64,000 nucleotides of DNA from Climacium dendroides (lineage: Eukaryota; Streptophyta; Bryopsida; Hypnales; Climaciaceae): NCBI GenBank assembly GCA_950106755.1, contig OX467092.1, forward strand, positions 10,850,001-10,914,000. The letters are read 5' to 3'. Below are positions 61,641-64,000 of this stretch, piece by piece; position 1 is the stretch's first letter, and every line of letters starts with the position of its first letter. The notes under the pieces were generated by a model, which worked only from the letters and a program-made list of their open reading frames with translations, was not told where the DNA came from and ran no database searches. The translations under genes were made by a program, and so were the position numbers.

Positions 61641-62025
61641 TTACAGCCACTTGAAAGATGCTCCGCATAGTAGTACTATACTTTGCTCATAACTACGCAT
61701 TGTACACAAACTCAAAAAAAATTATGTAACCGCACCAACAAAGTATTACAGGGTCCATCCCTCCAAGAAGAGGCGAGAAACAAGTATCTGCTGTACAGGA
61801 AAGGTTTGCAGAAGCAGCAGCAGTAGTGCTACCAGCTTCTGATGCTAGTCCAAAATACGAAAAATAAAAGTGAAATGGGGTTAAACATTTTCTACCTTCA
61901 GAAAGAACCATAAAAACCTCGAAATTCAGTAACTTCACTCCATGCAACAGCTGGGAGACCCAATGTCTAAGACCCGTGTCCAATAAGCACACTAGATCTC
62001 CAGTTGAAGTCCACTGCTGTTACGC
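61641..62025 (-). other. 3' flank of the phospholipase D gene
   Basis: Follows the stop codon at 62026-62028 on the minus strand and keeps gene-like composition to about 61700, so it probably holds the 3' untranslated region. The 99-codon frame at 61693-61992 (-) has no recognised domain. Confidence 0.4.
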
Positions 62026-64000
62026 CTAAGTTGTCAAAATTTCAGGGAGGGCGTAGGAGGTGGCGCCGACCACCTTGGCCTTGGTGTCGGGGATTAACTT
62101 GTGATCGGGATTCTCTGATACGGAACCATCACGACCTACAACGTAAGGGTAGGTCAAGAGATGACCCGGAAGATCAACTACCTCTTCTTGAGTAAACATT
62201 CTCCAAAGCTCATCCGCTCGCTGGTTCACCATGCGAATGCACTCCATACTCCATGGTTCCAGGAAATGGTTATGGAGAAAGCCAAGATGCTCGAACCACA
62301 ATGCCATTCGGAAGCCATGGATCTGGCCCTTTGCGGGGCTGCGGGTTGCGAGGTGGAAAGGCTGGTATGCTCCCATGGCGATTTCAGAGTCACGGGCACC
62401 GTTCAAGGACCTCTCGTTGATGTTGGCCGAACCCACTATTATGAACTCATCGTCAACTGCATACAGATGCGTAAAATCATCATAGATGCAAACAGATCCC
62501 TGGAGAGCACATGAACTGATACTTCTTCGAGAGTATAAAATATGGAAAGATCGTATTCTCAATTATCCAGGGATTAATCCAAAGTAGCCACCGAAATAAC
62601 GACTTCAAATAGATTGAAATTGAATTCCAAAGTACTAACCGAAACATTGACCGAGTTTCAAGAAGTGTGAACTTACCTATCATCATCTTTGCGTGCACAT
62701 AAATCATGAAGCGGCGGTTCTCCTGGGCAGATTTGTAATATGGGTCTTCGGTTGCCTTGGTTGGTACATACTCATCCGCCAACCGTATTTCGCGGTTTCC
62801 TAAGCAGAAAACCGTTAGATAGTCCTTGGGGTGCTGGTCCGTTATCCTCTTCGAACTCAAGGCAATTGCAATCTCTTTGTACATCATCTGAAATGTCTTC
62901 CTCTGCCAGTCGAGAATTGCTTGGACGGATTGACTTTCAGGGATGCCTTCCGGATACACAGGTACCACAATGTAAACTGTAAAGCGTTCCCCAGCTTCGA
63001 TTTTGCTCACTATCTTGCGAACGAGCTCCATGGGGATAAGGTTGTAAGCCCCCGACTGCTGGTTGGATTCCCAACCAAAACTACTACCCAAAAAGTACTG
63101 ATTCTCTATATAGATAAAATTCCTTGCACGCCTGATGGCATTGATGTAAGCGTGCTGGATACTGCGGTCAATCGTGTTATCTTTACCACTTATCAAACCC
63201 TGGTTAGCAGCATCTTCAGGAGACTCTGGAAAGCCAGCAGCAGCTCCTGCATACGTCCAACACATCAAATAGGAGTTATAGAGCATCAAATTCTGAACAC
63301 TTCAAAGTAGAGAAAAATATACAACAGAACATTCCAACTCTGATAGTTACGGAATACAAGGGTACCACAAGCTTCTAGTTTCAGTGAGAAATCTACAATG
63401 AGACATTGATAGTTATCCAAGGCACGAAAAGAGGCTCTCACTAAACAATTCAGACATATTAGGAAAATTAAAAGAATGCATTCACATTCATGCCATTTCG
63501 AATTTCATTACACATCACGATTCCCGAAAATTAGAAAAAGGCCAAAATTCGGTAAGGAATGTGGCCAAAACAATTATACCCGCATCAATGGAGCGAAACA
63601 CCTGCACATTCCAAGTCTCCGGATCTTCCTCACTGGTGACCTCAGTTGGAATAAGGCCAAGTTCTTTGACGGGCAAAAGAGCAGCTTCTCGGCCCTTCCC
63701 AGCTTGCTTTCTCCATCTTTGTTCAAAGTTGTAGAGGACATCCCAAGCAACGGGACCTTCCAATCTAGAGTGGATATCGTGCCATGGCTCACGAGGTCCA
63801 CCACATGCAACGGACCCATCCGGGAAGACCTGATGGAAGTCCGCACTGTGCGTCGTGGTGAGAGTACGAAACAGGGAATGGTATTGATTGTCGTAGCGGC
63901 CATCGCATAGGTCCAGACCTCCCACGAAGCTGACAATCCTTCGTCCATGTGTACCGCCAGGTTCAGGGGCATCCACAATCACCGATTTCTGATGGTGCGT
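62026..64000 (-). CDS. Phospholipase D alpha, C-terminal 473 residues (5' part outside window)
   Basis: Exons in reading order: 64000-63580 (open at the window edge), 63246-62677, 62456-62026; introns of 333 and 220 bases are GT..AG and in phase. The window edge falls just before the first HKD motif, which reads HHQKSVIVD. Then [31 protein letters not shown] and [12 protein letters not shown]; after intron 1 [18 protein letters not shown] and [14 protein letters not shown]; the second HKD is [20 protein letters not shown], split by intron 2 after MMI. The C-terminus has [28 protein letters not shown]-like [15 protein letters not shown], and ends LPEILTT. PLD alpha hydrolyses phosphatidylcholine and related lipids to phosphatidic acid at membranes, in stress and ABA signalling. 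The missing part should hold the C2 domain. Both catalytic motifs are complete and no disruption was seen. Confidence 0.95.

Noticed and set aside
62831..63910. Plus-strand frames of 144 and 159 codons at the right edge
   Set aside because: Antisense to phospholipase D exons whose minus-strand translation is clearly the real protein.

Overview
This is nuclear DNA from a land plant. Three intron-containing plant housekeeping genes sit in GC-richer islands, separated by long, very AT-rich intergenic DNA full of small DNA transposons. Introns are mostly short (about 80 to 1000 bases) and GT..AG. No LTR retrotransposon was recognised. The lineage cannot be fixed from the sequence; a bryophyte, lycophyte, fern or gymnosperm all seem possible. 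No bacterial, viral, organellar or CRISPR feature was seen.

Layout. 1-24.1 kb is intergenic: a 215-bp CACTA-type MITE, TTAA-flanked elements with piggyBac-like ends, a 3-copy tandem repeat of about 385 bp in a GC-richer stretch, a Stowaway-like MITE, a 2.35-kb CACTA-like element carrying a 38-bp palindromic minisatellite, and a 2.2-kb foldback element. 24.67-28.25 kb (+) is a complete 11-exon gene for coatomer subunit delta. 28.3-35.9 kb is intergenic and includes three TTAA-flanked elements placed end to end. 35.9-40.8 kb (+) and 51.96-56.9 kb (-) are two copies of one 8-exon gene for an Alba-domain RNA/DNA-binding protein with an RGG-rich tail. They form an inverted repeat with arms of about 4.7 kb, tail to tail, around an 11.2-kb spacer. 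The spacer holds two decayed hAT transposase genes in opposite orientations and a 68-bp minisatellite. 57-61.6 kb is intergenic with two more MITEs. 62.03-64.0 kb (-) is the 3' half of a phospholipase D alpha gene that runs off the right edge.

The genes do not form a pathway: delta-COP acts in COPI vesicle coats, Alba in RNA binding, and PLD alpha in phosphatidic-acid signalling. The main point of interest is structural. The Alba arms look identical through the gene body and 3' flank, become slightly different in the 5' leader, and are strongly diverged at the promoter. That gradient suggests gene conversion or a recent inverted duplication. Second come the TTAA elements with shared junctions, and third the palindrome-rich CACTA and foldback elements. 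Exon borders were set by hand from splice consensus, reading frame and remembered family features; no alignment or RNA evidence was available.
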